This document shows positions 25,237-37,449 of a DNA stretch of 60,000 bases, in pieces (the stretch's first letter is position 1; every line of letters begins with the position of its first letter). The DNA is from Polytrichum commune. Its lineage: Eukaryota; Streptophyta; Polytrichopsida; Polytrichales; Polytrichaceae. Location of the stretch: contig OX485803.1 in assembly GCA_950295325.1 (NCBI GenBank), positions 73,115,554 through 73,175,553 on the forward strand, in the 5' to 3' direction. The notes under the pieces were generated by a model that had not been told where the DNA came from, did not search any database, and saw only the letters and a list, made by a program, of their open reading frames with translations. The translations under genes and the position numbers were made by a program.

Positions 25237-25504
25237 TAGAGTCGTGGCATTAAATACAGTATTTAGTGTAGTTTGTCTGAACGTACCAACTGCCCCTTGG
25301 GTTAATTAATATCCCTAGACGAGCGGGGCACGTCTTTTGAGGCAAACAACGTAATTAGCGGGCACACTAGAGGAGTGGGACCAAGAACCTTCCACCTTGG
25401 TCTTCAAGGTCCAACCTACCGAGGACCATGCAAGCAGCCAAGTGACCCTATGCCCAGGTTCTAGGTGAGGTTGGTAAGTCACGGGACCACCAGTGATAGT
25501 TAGC

Positions 25505-25528
25505 CACGTGTCACGTGGTTGCCACGTG
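25505..25528. promoter_or_regulatory. Cluster of three G-boxes (CACGTG)
   Basis: CACGTG occurs at 25505, 25512 and 25523, all within 24 bp and two of them as CCACGTGTC (ABRE-like core). G-boxes bind bZIP and bHLH factors in plants. No gene start is recognised nearby, so a regulatory role is unproven. Confidence 0.4.
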
Positions 25529-25608
25529 TCCAAATCCCACTTTGGATAGGGTTAGGGTCGAGGCATCTGTAGCCGATAAAACAAGAGAATTTGCATTTGT
25601 TTAGGACA

Positions 25609-25742
25609 TAACATTATTAAGCAGTGTGCGTTCGTTTATGTGGGCCCTAAATCCTAAACCATGGGATGTCCCAACCTAAGTTAGTGCAAGGAGACTCGTA
25701 TTAAGCTTGAATTTGCAAAACGCACACTGCCTAATTGTGTTA
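25609..25742. mobile_element. Small MITE candidate with GCAGTGTGCGTT ends
   Basis: TAACATTATTAAGCAGTGTG at the left is matched, inverted, by CGCACACTGCCTAATTGTGTTA at the right, about 134 bp end to end. No clear target duplication is seen. Confidence 0.55.
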
Positions 25743-26293
25743 TAAAAACATAAGAGCAGGGGATTGTTTTTCTTGTGAAGATAAACAAATTTCAAGGATT
25801 TTTTTTAAAAAAAAATTCATGAATATGGAAATTGTTACAAGATTTGAAGTGGTAAAGTTAGGGTAGCACGTAGTTGATCTATAACTTAACCCATAACTGA
25901 ACCCATAACCGCTCATCTAGACTCTCTAATGCTTGGCTATGACAAGTGTGGAAACTCGTATGAGGGCTATCAATTGCAAGCCACCACCACATAAACCTTC
26001 ACTTTGTTTGCCTAAAAATATATAGATCTCATCCATGTCGGCATTGTACATGTCCCTAGTGAGCAAGTAAATGAACACGGTCGACTATGGGTGCCTTGAC
26101 CTTAGAGTTATTGCTTTTATTCCTTTGTGGCTAAAGCCTTTGCAAACAATTAGTAGAGTGAATCCTCCTAATTCCCGATCATGACCCCGTCATGAATGTA
26201 TAGGGTGCTATATATTTCGATCAAAGTTGGGACTGATTTTAGTAACTTCTTTCGTAGATGGTTAGAATAAGGTTTTGTGTTTCATGGTTTCTA

Positions 26294-26416
26294 AGGGTTA
26301 GTGTCCATGTAGGCCGCTCACCCATCATATTCGAGTGGAAATGTAGGTATCACTTGGTGGCATCCACATTTCCACTCGAATATGGTGGGTGAGCAACCTA
26401 CATGGAAACTAACCCT
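26294..26416. repeat. Hairpin with 51-bp arms
   Basis: Arms 26294-26344 and 26366-26416 are inverted copies (agggttagtgtccatgtagg versus cctacatggaaactaaccct; cgagtggaaatgt versus acatttccactcg) with a few mismatches, around a 21-nt loop. It could be a foldback MITE or, if transcribed, a small-RNA precursor. Confidence 0.75.
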
Positions 26417-28021
26417 AAATCTCCAAAATGGTATCACCAGGGAATCGATAGTGCCATGACATGTGTCCCATGTTTTGAGTGCTAAAGTGAGGAAGAATTT
26501 GTCTCAAGACGAGCGGTTATAATAGACTCTAGACATTGGTAATGTGTTCGGCCCAACTTATGCTTCGAAAATTCACAACGATTTCAATTCAAGGAATAAA
26601 ATTACCAAAGAAAAAAATTCAACCCTCTTGTTTCTATCTTCCTACATGGAATAATATTGTACAACCTTATATTTCTCCAGATTTGGCACAAAAACTCTTC
26701 AACGATCGGTTATGGATGCCTCTACTCTAGCTTAGAAAGTGCAATTCAGTTGTGCACTCGTTAAGTGTCATTGTGTACACACTTCACACGTACTCACATG
26801 GTTTTACCATTTGGAGTTAGATGTTGCTCTATATATATTATATTATTGAGAATTTGTTCTATTAATCACATGAATAAATAGTATGCACGGTAGGGGTATA
26901 ATATAACTACTTGGTAAAACATGACACTCCTACACCGATTAGTGTGTGTTACTATTCCAAGTTACGTAGTGCTATAACTGTTTAACGAGGATATAATACT
27001 TCAAATAGGGAAAGTCATTTGTGTTCTATAATGTCCAAACAACCTATGAAACTTTTGTTAGTAAAAATTGACCTCTCGAGTAAGAGGTTGTTGCATTGCA
27101 TAGCTCCAAATAGTAACATGCACTAATTGAGCTAATTCGCATAGTAAAACGTATAGCACCAATAATAGGTCTGAAAGGTGTAATTTTATATTTGAAATTA
27201 TGTAGTACATTTAAAATATATGTAGATGTGATTGTCAAATTTCATTATATGATGTCACAAATTACTTTGCGCCAATGTTCAGTCTATTTAACTCTACTTC
27301 ATTCAATACAAAATGGAATATATAGTAAAAATGTGTGGTATCACATAACTCCAAATAGTAAGGAACATAAATTATCATAAAACATGATCTAGTTTCTACT
27401 TGAGATAATTTGCATGGGTAAAGAGGCCACTTCACTCAACTCATTTGTAATTCAATCATAAAAAAATGGAGTGTAGAGTAATAATCTATAGCATCCCCTA
27501 ACTCCATATAGTAAGTAACAATAGTACGACTGAATAGTTTCATGTGAGTGCCCAAACTTGGTTTTATACATTCGTCTCACTAGGTACACTTGTTGTAGTC
27601 TTTATTGTGAGGCTATAAATAATGCGTACATATATCCATATACATACCGTACTAGACACACGGACATAAATGCATTTCTATATTTAAAGCTTGCAATAAT
27701 GGGCCTATCAATGGCCATGGCTAGATGTCCATCTCTTGAGTGGGGTCCCTACCATTGTTATTGAGGTAAAGGGGGTATGGTCAAAATCTGAACCTCATAG
27801 GATTATACTTAATTCATCTCAAGTCGGTCCTTGTAGATTAAAATGGGATATCTAATGTTTCTTTGGAATCCAAATTATCGAAAGAACGACATACATGAAT
27901 TATAATTTAATGAACTGCGTTTTCTTCTTGGGTAATAGTGGTGGATGCCCAACCCAAAGAGGGTAAAAATGTTTACAACACCAACATGGAATGTGAAAAT
28001 GTTCATCACTACGTAGAGCTC
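26417..28021. other. Intergenic with degraded MITE fragments
   Basis: At about 26933-27128 a block beginning TGTGTGTTACTATTCCAAGT and ending CTCCAAATAGTAACATGCAC is inverted-repeat flanked and resembles the subterminal part of the TA-flanked MITE family. The phrase ctccaaatagtaa recurs near 27350 and ctccatatagtaa near 27500, so further fragments are present. No gene is recognised. Confidence 0.45.
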
Positions 28022-28402
28022 TAATGCCCCCTTCCCACCTGACTTTAGTTAAGACCCAAAGTATTTTCTAAAAACCGGGTAAAGCTCCCTCGGTTATAGC
28101 AGAGGCATCCGACTATCCCAATGCACCTACAAGAACTTGCTCTGGAGATTTTAAAGTAGGTTTTAGTTAAGTAGCTTTCACACATGTTCATGGTTTTATA
28201 TACCAAGCAATGAATGTTGGGTAGTTTTTGTCCCATCCCCAAATGCCTTACTACTCACCTATCTTACCATCGATTTTTGTTAATGGGGCTCCTCGTGCCC
28301 TCATAACTAAGACTAAAAAGCAACCAATCACAAGGGTGGGAGGCGACACTTTTAAAGCTCCTATATTCTTGCCTCATGTTTAGGTACCGATGGGAGGGTC
28401 GG

Positions 28403-31323
28403 CCATGTCACTGGGGCACTCCATGGCCCCAGGCGCAGGGTTAATCTCGGCCATGGAGGCGCCCCCTCACCATCGACGGCCCAGATCGGGTCGGGCTGCC
28501 TCCAGGGCAGCGAGGTAAAGGGGGGCAGGCAGTGGGCCCGGGGAGCAGAGCAGGCCCCAGGCTGGGGCCACTTCACACAGAAGGCTGAGACTTATTTTGG
28601 AAGACATCAAAAAAATCATATTATTAAGGTGTCATCTTTTCATTAATATGTTACATGGTCGTATTATCGTGGTCTTGTCTTCTCATTAATATGATAGATG
28701 TCGTAAACTTATCATATTATTGAGGGAATATAAAAACATAAGTACGATGAGAGTTAAAACATATACAACGAATTTAAGCAATATGAATGCTATGGAATAA
28801 TATCTCATAGCTCCAAAAAAAATACAATTCCGATAATGCAAGGAATTCAATTACATAAGCATATTAAATGAAATTGAATAATTGGATTACATGATGCTCC
28901 AAGGCCACGTGAAACTGGTACCTCGTCCATTTCTTGTTCTTTGTTTGGTACAAATTGAAAAGTCAATTACAAGAAATGAGTTAAAATACAACCACCCCAA
29001 GAGAACCAATGCAACTCGGGGGAAATCAAGAAATAATGCCCATCTAGCTGAGGTCTATTCTTTGATCCTCTTTGAACCACTCAACAATCGAATCTAGGGG
29101 TCCGATCAAGAAAACGTGCCACTTAAGACCCACCTACATTAATGATGTGAAAGAATCATTGCATATAAGCATAATTCTCAACATTTATTCGATAAAATTG
29201 CATTGATTAGTATAAAGCTTGGATATTACTTTCCTTTGTAAATTATAATAATATTACTTTCCTTTCGATTTGACACTAAATTCAAAGGCCATGAATTAAG
29301 ATAATATAGATGGTTAGTTAGATAGATAGATAGATATTAACACCGGAACATGGTGGAGCCAACATGAATGACAAGTGTTTTCCCTAAACTAAGAAGCATT
29401 TGAGATGAATGACCACAAACATTTGAGGGGCGAATTTTACCCACAATAGACGAGAGGTGCCCTCATATATATGCAACATCTCTCTCTCTCTCATCATAAT
29501 TATGTTGTAGAATGCCTCCTTTGTCCTTTATGGCACATTAGTTTACACTTGATTGATGGGAGAAATAAATGGAAATCAAAATAATATATTTTATCTCATT
29601 TTAGTTTCTCTCTCTTTATATATATAATAAACAAGAGCCCACCCACCGCAAGGTAGGCAGTAAATCTCACCCTGCATTAGGGGGATTCTTGAGTAGGGTA
29701 GGGCCGATGGGCTCAAATTCACGTAGGATTGCCCGACATTGATTCTTCCTCATGTTCTTCTGATGAAAGAAAAATAATACATATTTGTGGTATGAACTAT
29801 AAATTAAATAGAGTAATTATTGTAATTAGTGTGGATTGCCATTTGGAAATTGCAAGGCTATGGCTTCTAACATCAAATGAAACTTCTTACAATTAATATC
29901 AAAATATTGTACTATGTTAACTTACTAAGTGCATAATGTCTATTCTTGTAAGAAATTCCATCTTTAGCATAGACCTATCTAGCACTTGAAAACTCCAACT
30001 TGTGCTAATTGAAAAAGAAGGTCTAGGATACTTGCAAGTTGCCATTATGGCCTAGCCATCATAGACATAAGAAGCCATTCTTAAACCATTCCAAATAAGC
30101 TTTGAAACAAATAAAAAAGGACTTCTTAGAGGTAGATTATGAGTTTCTTTTTGAGAAATTATAAGATACTAGAACAAATTCCAAGTATTGCAAGTTCAAC
30201 TTTCATGTTTCTTGTTCGGATTTGGTAATGTGCTCATCAAATCCTTACATATCTTGAAATGCTCAAAGTGTTCATAATAGGGGCACTCGACTTACAAGGA
30301 TTATGGATGATATGTACATGAAAGTGCATCCGTTTTTAACATATTATGAACTAAAAGACATACAGTAATCTCCCGCTTAAGTATGCACTTTGAACCAGAG
30401 CTGTTGGTGCCCACTTAGTTGGTAGGTGTGTACTATACTCATATCGCTTCTAGACCCTCTAATTCGATGAATCGCGGCAGGAACCTGATAAACTTGAGGC
30501 AACCCGCTTGACCAAAATCCAACTTATCAAGACATTGGCTGAATTTGAAAGTGCTACCGACTTCAAAGGCTTTGAAACTCTACACAACATTGTCCTCGAC
30601 ATCGACGACCAATTTCTTTGCTACGATGTTTAAACGGAAGTTGGACAAATGTATGATGAACTATGATGATCGTTTGAGACGTTTCAGCGAAACGTTAACA
30701 AACTGACATTGAATGTCAAGCAGAAAAAATGCATGCATTTGCGGCAAATGATTTTGCATAACGTGTTCAAACAACAAAGTATGAACCCTTGGAGCATCAT
30801 TGTAATCCAATTATTCAATTTCATTTAATATGCTTATGTAATTGAATTCCTTGCATTATCGGAATTGTATTTTTTTGGAGCTATGAGATATTATTCCATA
30901 GCATTCATATTGCTTAAATTCGTTGTATATGTTTTAACTCTCATCGTACTTATGTTTTTGTATTCCCTCAATAATATGATAAGTTTATAACATCTATCAT
31001 ATTAATGAGAAGACAAGACCACGATAATATGACCATGTAACATATTAATGAAAAGATGACACCTTAATAATACGACTTTTTTGATGTCTTCCAAAATAAG
31101 TCTCAGACTTCTGTGTGAAGTGGCCCTCAGCTTTGTGTGAAGTGGCCCCAGCCTGGGGCCTGCTCTGCTCCCCGGGCCCACCGCCCGCCCCCCTTTACCC
31201 CGCTACCCTGGAGGCAGCCCGGGGTAGCTGCCCGGCCCGATCTGGGCCGTCGATGGTGAGGGGGCGCCTCCATGGCCGAGATTAACCCTGCGCCTGGGGC
31301 CATGGAGCGCCCCAATGACATGG
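28403..31323. mobile_element. Non-autonomous Mutator-like element, long inverted ends, 9-bp TSD
   Basis: A 2,921-bp insertion bounded by CCATGTCA...TGACATGG and flanked by an exact 9-bp duplication GAGGGTCGG at 28394-28402 and 31324-31332. The intact copy of the host element (around 51119) shows the empty site with one GAGGGTCAG. Inverted ends span 28403-28904 and 30787-31323 (about 500 bp; the right has an extra direct repeat of tgtgtgaagtggc). The outer 190 bp of each end is very GC-rich, the inner part AT-rich. Long inverted ends with a 9-bp duplication define MULEs. The 1.9-kb interior has no transposase but carries a short exon-like frame, so it may be a Pack-MULE. Confidence 0.9.
30481..30633 (+). 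other. Exon-like open frame inside the Mutator-like element
   Basis: Directly after a CAG acceptor-like trinucleotide the plus strand reads 50 codons to a TAA, containing LEATRLTKIQLIKTLAEFES and FETLHNIVLDIDDQFLCYD. GC content and codon texture differ from the AT-rich surroundings. The family is not recognised. It may be a captured host exon or chance. Confidence 0.35.
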
Positions 31324-31772
31324 GAGGGTCGGTGGTTGAGGCTTAAAACCTCCACTTTTAAGCCATGCCACATCATTTGCCAACTAGGCTCGCATTAGAT
31401 AATGTCGATGGTGTGAAGGCCGGTTTGTTAGAACCAACTTTTAGTCTTAGCTAAAGTCAAGTGGGAAGGGGCATAAGACTACTTTAATCCACATCAACAT
31501 CTAAATCATGGTAAAACATCCCAAAGTAGTGTGTTGAAATTCAACTAGAATGAATAAACAATAAAGTTCTACAAGACAAGTTTTACTACACCGTGATGGT
31601 AGGTGTTGGGAAACTCTCAATCACCAAATTAAAGGGAGATTGCAAACCGGATTTCTTGGATAGTTACTTTACATCACGAATTTAATGGGTGGAGTTACTC
31701 TCGAAGTGGTTTTTAGAAGGTTCCTCGATTAGATAAGATAAGGCAAAGAATGGTAGGTCGGAAAGGCCCCAT

Positions 31773-32114
31773 GCTAGATCACATCTTCATTCAGTTGGGC
31801 CCCGTCCCTCCCACGCCTCCTGGGCTGCCCATTCTTCATGCCCGCACCTACGTGGGAACTCTTCCTCGTTGAGAACCAACGTGACAATACCTGGTCACTT
31901 AAGTCATTAAGCTCCTTTGGCATGTGAAGGAACTCCATTAATTAACTTGGGAATAATGAAAGTGATGCCAACTTGAATATTTGTAATTTTGACCGGGTAT
32001 TGTCACATAGAGTTCCAGCGAGGAAGAGTTCCCACGTAGGTGCATGCATGAAGACCATGCAATGAAGGAGGCGTGGGAGGGGCGGGCCCCGATCTAATGA
32101 AGATGTGATCTAGC
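31773..32114. mobile_element. Foldback element with about 125-bp inverted ends
   Basis: The left end (GCTAGATCACATCTTCATT, then CCCTCCCACGCCTCC, CACCTACGTGGGAACTCTTC, GTGACAATACC) is mirrored at the right end over roughly 125 bp with moderate divergence. The middle of about 90 bp is unique. No target duplication could be fixed. Confidence 0.78.
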
Positions 32115-33120
32115 CCAGGACGTCCGAAAGGAGTCCTTGGATGTTGCTCAATGCGAATTGAGTGCTTAGGTTCGGAAACCATATTTCCATGGGTAATCTT
32201 AGTTAAGTCGGTTTTGAGTGTAAGGTTGTTGTTTACAAGACTCCTTGTGTGGTGGACTCACAACATATGTACCCTATTGTTGTGTCGTGGGACATATATC
32301 AATACAAAGCCTTTCTTTCCCACAATTTGTTGGTTTGTCTATGACATTTTGATCCGTGTTTGCAACTCATTTTGGTATCCTCAATATAGACATTACCATA
32401 TTTATATTGGCGTTACTTAATTATGAATAACTTCATTGTAGGATTCAATATGCAAAATGTCCAACCTTTGTGTGAAAAAGGCGGCCTTGTTGTGAAGTCC
32501 TGTATGAATGAAACAAGATTGTGGTTAGTTAGATTCATAGAATCTATTTGTGTATCAAAGTCTCAAAGACGAGGTAGACGCGCCTAATTTGGTTGCTTAT
32601 CTTACTAGCACATCTATATTAGATTCTATGTGGTTTGTTGTGGCTCCGAGAATAGATTCTAGAAAGACCTGTGTTTAAGTGAGATAGGATTGTTTACTTA
32701 AAATAGATATTCATTCTAGATTTGATAGAATTACTAGTAAGGGGACCTATATGAACATGTAATGAGCACATTAGAAGATATTCAAGCGAGTTCCAAAATT
32801 TGTTGAGGAAAGTGGCTACGGCCTTGGTTTCAATATGTTAACCATCTTGTACTAGTCGCGTGTTTCAAATCCTAAGAGAATTGGGCTAGTTGAAAAAATG
32901 ACCATTTAAGACCCATCTACCTCGGTTCAACATGGTCTTATCGGTGTATGCTTATTCAATCATGCAAGGTAGTCAAGGTGGCATTGAAGGTAGTCATATT
33001 GCACTAAAGTGACTATTGCTATTATATTATAAATAACATTTGGACATATTTTGACATTTACACACACAAGCACATGTAGAATGTTCAAATGACAACATTA
33101 TAACAGTCAATTTTTTTAAG
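32115..33120. other. Intergenic, contains dispersed repeat copy B
   Basis: 32640-32950 is collinear with 24245-24560. The rest has no recognised gene; the open frame at + 32151-32420 shows no domain. Confidence 0.45.
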
Positions 33121-33130
33121 AAGAATTGGA

Positions 33131-33131
33131 A

Positions 33132-33164
<33 letters not shown>

Positions 33165-33197
33165 TACACACATACATACACACACAACATACATACA
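33131..33197. repeat. (ACACAT)n microsatellite
   Basis: About ten units of acacat with acac and acat variants. Confidence 0.9.
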
Positions 33198-33799
33198 TTT
33201 ACTACTGTATTCATGAGTTAGGAATTGAGGTAAGGACATCTCTTTTGTATAGATTTCCCATAGGATGCTTTGACCAAAACTAAACAATCTTTTACTACCC
33301 AGCAATAGGTAGAGTTGGCAAGCTGTTGAGTAACGACTACTAACTCTCACTATTAGGGCAAGAGAAAGATTATGTCATACAAGCGTACCACTCATTCATT
33401 CAACCCAAAATGCCTTGGAATATTATGCAGTCCAGAGATTCTTTAATTATTCTCTAATTTATTTGAAAGTGAATTTAGTCCAAAGTTCTCAAATCTTTTT
33501 TAAAAAAAAACACACACTTGAGATCGGTTGACCATAAGCTTATAGAGAGGCATACTATTTAACATGGATGGATGATCGGGTAGCACGCCTATGCAACACT
33601 TCCCTCGTGTCCGTTGTTGGTATGAATGATATAATGGTTGTATTTTCTATTAAGATATTGACAGTTTAGAAAACCAACACCATATTAAGTATCATATACA
33701 GACATAGAGTATCTAGTATACAGGCAGAAATATTTCACTTTTTTTAGTATGCGGTAAGAAATTGATAGTTGACTTCTTTTCGAAAATGTGTTATTGAAA

Positions 33800-34275
33800 C
33801 TCAAAAGAGACGAGCATACCTCTCATCCATTCAACACAAACAACCTCCAAAGTATGGAATGTATATTAGAGTTATCCTTTAACTCAACCGGAGTTTTAGT
33901 AGGGAGTTGGTTGTTTCGCATGCATAACTTTCCATGTTCGGTAAGTTGTGGGTGCATGCTTGGAGTCAATGTGGAGGTTTGAACGAAGAACCTTCCATAT
34001 TAGTTCATTGGGTACCAAACTCATTTTGACGTCTCTTTGGCATGCCAAAATGAGTTTGGTACCCAATGAACTAATATGGAAGGTTCTTCGTTCAAACCTC
34101 CACATTGACTCCAAGCATGCACCCACAACTTACCGAACATGGAAAGTTATGCATGCGAAACAACCAACTCCCTACTAAAACTCCGGTTGAGTTAAAGGAT
34201 AACTCTATTATTTCAATACTTTTATGTTGGATGAATGCGATGCATGTTCACATGCGATGATTTCCTCTCATTGCA
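33800..34275. mobile_element. Foldback MITE with a perfect 161-bp-arm hairpin core
   Basis: Outer ends carry the family signature: GAGCATACCTCTCATCC with CAACA at the left and, inverted, CTTTTATGTTGGATGA at 34219-34234. The core arms 33868-34028 and 34046-34206 are exact inverted copies around a 17-nt loop, so the same 76-codon frame appears on both strands. Transcription would give one long perfect duplex. Perfect arms beside diverged outer ends suggest recent arm duplication or gene conversion. It has no protein of its own. Confidence 0.85.
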
Positions 34276-34362
34276 CGACGAGGCCATGAGGCAAGTAAAA
34301 CAAGGGGAAAAAAAATTCCATGTTTGAATTGTTTCGGGAATGTTTATGTTATGCGAGGGAAG

Positions 34363-34588
34363 GAGGGAATTATTGTATGTGAGCGTATCTCTCATCCATG
34401 CAACATAAACACCTGACCCCTTATAGGTTTGTTACCAATTCATCTCAAATGACCTCGAGTAGCTTGATAAGGGATCTTTAAAGCCAATTCCGGTGTCACA
34501 AATCAACTTTAAAAAGTAACCTTTTTCATGGCTTTTTTTTCTTTTATGTTGGATGAACAAGAGGTACGCTCATACAAAGAGAGGGAGT
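34363..34588. mobile_element. Foldback MITE, same family, short copy
   Basis: The left end GAGGGAATTATTGTATGTGA then GCGTATCTCTCATCC and GCAACATAAA is mirrored by CTTTTATGTTGGATGA, GAGGTACGCTCATAC and AGAGAGGGAG at the right. The right end overlaps or abuts the next element at about 34578-34590. Confidence 0.7.
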
Positions 34589-35030
34589 TATTATATAGGA
34601 GCATACCTCTCATCCAACCAACATAAAAACTTGACCCCCCTTTAGGTGTGGTGTTGATTCATCTCAAATGACCTTGAGTAGATCGACCGTAAATGACCTC
34701 AGAACTAACTATGATGTCAAACCATATAGAACTTTGGTTCACAAATATCAGTTGAAGACATTGGGATTGTCTTTGAGAGAGTTGGAATTCCACCAACCAT
34801 ACATGGACCTTCATATCTATATATATATATGTCAATGTCCAGGCTACCATATAAGTACATGGCAAATACATCCCTCAACCTTGTTTCCAATTTTTTGTCA
34901 ACTGCAAAACTTAAGAGATACTCGAACATAAACTTTTTTTAAAAGTAAACCATGGACTGCACACTATTTAAGGGCTTTTATGTTGGATGAGTGAGAAGTA
35001 CACTCGCATGTGATAATTCCCTCTCACTCC
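34578..35030. mobile_element. Foldback MITE, same family, third copy
   Basis: The left end GAGAGGGAGTTATTATATAG then AGCATACCTCTCATCCAACC is mirrored by CTTTTATGTTGGATGAGTGA and TGTGATAATTCCCTCTC at the right. Its left interior (CTTGACCCC, ATTCATCTCAAATGACCT) matches the interior of the preceding copy in the same orientation. Confidence 0.7.
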
Positions 35031-37445
35031 TTACGTGAGGATATGCCTTTGACCAGTATCTAAAAATAAAGAAAAGAAAAGCGGAATTTGGGTGACTTTG
35101 TTACCACCTTTTACGTGAAATCAATACCCCTAGATACATGTACAGTGTAAGTGCTCGGTGTCATAGTTTTCCTCAGATTGCATACTCGAATGCACTCATA
35201 GCTTATCATCATGACTTTAACATCTATTGTATACAAATCCTGTCACACAATAAGTTATAGTTGTTTGTACTCTCAATAGGGTCATTAGTGTGACTAACAC
35301 TAATTATTCTAACTTATTTCATGATTACGAAACTAACTATAATAATATTGGACCAAATCACTAGGGAAAATAGATTAATGCATTAAATAAGCAATAAGAT
35401 ATGCTCGCATGGTTACACATGTTTCCACGTGTCAAAAAATGAAGTAGACTTTATATTTTAGTAGCTTGGAATTGCAAGTCAATGCAATAAGTCATTGTTT
35501 TCAAAAGATCGCACTTATAATTATGTTTGGGTGAGTCTGACCACTCAATTTTATAGTTTGTTTCCTACTTGTAGTCAGGGTTGGCTCTCTTTCTAAATTT
35601 TGAATAGGTTATTGGTTTGTGTGCCCTTTTGTTTCTAGGGTTGTGCTCCATTCTGTGAGCTTTCAAAAACCTTGCATATTTGGTCATGGTCAGTTAACCC
35701 TTAAAAGTCCTACTAAAGGCCCAATTTGGTCTTCGAAACAACAAGGAGGCCTTTGTCTAGTACACTAGGGTGCTAGAATTGCTCAAACCTTCTTCCCAAG
35801 GTTGTTTGGGTGCCCACATAATTTGTGGCTTGCAGAGTGAACTACTAGAGCAAAGACTGTTGAATGAGGGACTTGAATCTAAGTTGTCGACACATATGAA
35901 GGACATTGGATGTTGTAAAGAACAACAATGGCCCTAAATTTGGTGAATCCCCAAAAGTGCGACATTCATGTAAGTTGGGATGGTACTCGATTGAGTGTCT
36001 CAAAACTAAGCGTTCCAAGGAACGAGTCATATACCTCCACACCATAACCTTGATGAATGGCATGATATGCACATGCTATTGAAGCCATAGAACTTTCTTA
36101 TGGTACATCACACTTTCAACATGGATGTCAATTGTTACAATGTCTTCCAACCAATAGGGGTATTACGGAAACAATCGATCAAGATTTTGAGTTTGTTAGT
36201 TGGTTTTTTTGAAAATGATTAATTATTGGTTATAACTCAAGAAAAAATGAATATTCATTTTATCCCTCTATGATTGTCAAATTTTCCATAATATTTGAAT
36301 TTGAATAAATTTTATTTTATATTTTAATTGACTTGCTTGCCACTAGTTACTGGTTCTTCATGTGCATTGGGCCTTTCACAACCATACTAAGTTGCAATAG
36401 TTGTTTTAAAAAAAATTAATATTGTTAAAGTCATATAGATGATAACATGATGGGGTAAGGCAATAAAAAGTACAAAAAGGAAAATTATGTGATTGTGCCT
36501 TGCAACATGCTAATCATTCTTATTAAATCCATTGAAGGAGGAACAACACACGAGTACCTAATCAACACATGAAATTTCTTAGCATGTATATTTGCTCCCC
36601 ACAACGTTCGGATCTTGATTGAAAAATATGAACAACAAGAAATTTCGAGTTGAATCTCACAACAAAGGAATTCAAAGGGGGATGCAATAATGATGGGTTG
36701 AACACTATATCGCTATAGTGTCTAGAGAGGTTACGTGAGGATTAAAAATGAATATGAACACTGGGCTCTAAACAATGTTATACATGACGTGTATTTATTG
36801 GGCCATTTCTCCAATGAAGAAACTGTTGTGGTGGAATGGATAGCCGTTGCAAAATTTCCGTTTAGGGAACCAATCATAATTGGAAGAGACATGCACATTC
36901 CATACTAACGTGATGGCCATGAAAATATATTGTATATACTTAGTGTGCTAATGCTAACACATTTATATATGACGAATGAAGGGGATTATTATAAGTCATA
37001 ATTCCCTCAAAGTAATTCAATTTCATCAAAATCTAAATTGACATCTAAGCATATATGTAGTTGAATTTCCTTCACCTCGATGACCTTCAACGTAGTGGAA
37101 GGAGGCGGTGGGGGTACAAAGGATGTCCCTATGTAGTATGTATCGAACAAACACGGTGCATAGTAAGATAGGAGGTGGGACATCCCACCCAAACAAAGTG
37201 GATATGTGTGATAAACTTGACTTAGTTGTACAACCACATACTTGGATAGAGGAATATAGAGGTACATTATGCCTTCAACTAATTCTTACTGAGAACCTAG
37301 TTGTGAATGAGATAGTTTCATATGGTGGTATGTTCTCTGTCAAAATAAATAACAACTTATATCTTTTCAAGTACGAATATTTGTCGAACCGTTTGCATTT
37401 TTTTTCCTTTTCAATGCACTAGTCAACGCCCTCTATTTGCACATG
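35031..37445. other. AT-rich intergenic DNA, no gene recognised
   Basis: Open frames such as + 37108-37422 and - 35845-36072 show no family I recognise. A short palindrome ACTATATCGCTATAGT lies near 36706. Confidence 0.45.
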
Positions 37446-37449
37446 TGTG

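Larger units (their letters stand above)
28025..31473. mobile_element. PIF/Harbinger-type MITE interrupted by a Mutator-like element
   Basis: The outer element starts TGCCCCCTTCCCACCTGACT and ends AAGTGGGAAGGGGCA, flanked by TAA at 28022-28024 and 31474-31476. Removing the insertion at 28403-31323 and one 9-bp target copy leaves about 519 bp, collinear throughout with the intact copy at 50751-51271 (for example ccaatgcacctacaagaact, tttgtcccatccccaaatgc, caaccaatcacaaggg). It lacks transposase and must have been moved by an enzyme supplied elsewhere. Confidence 0.88.

Noticed and set aside
33896-34178. Identical 76-residue frames on both strands
   Set aside because: Produced by the perfect hairpin; no sign of a real protein.
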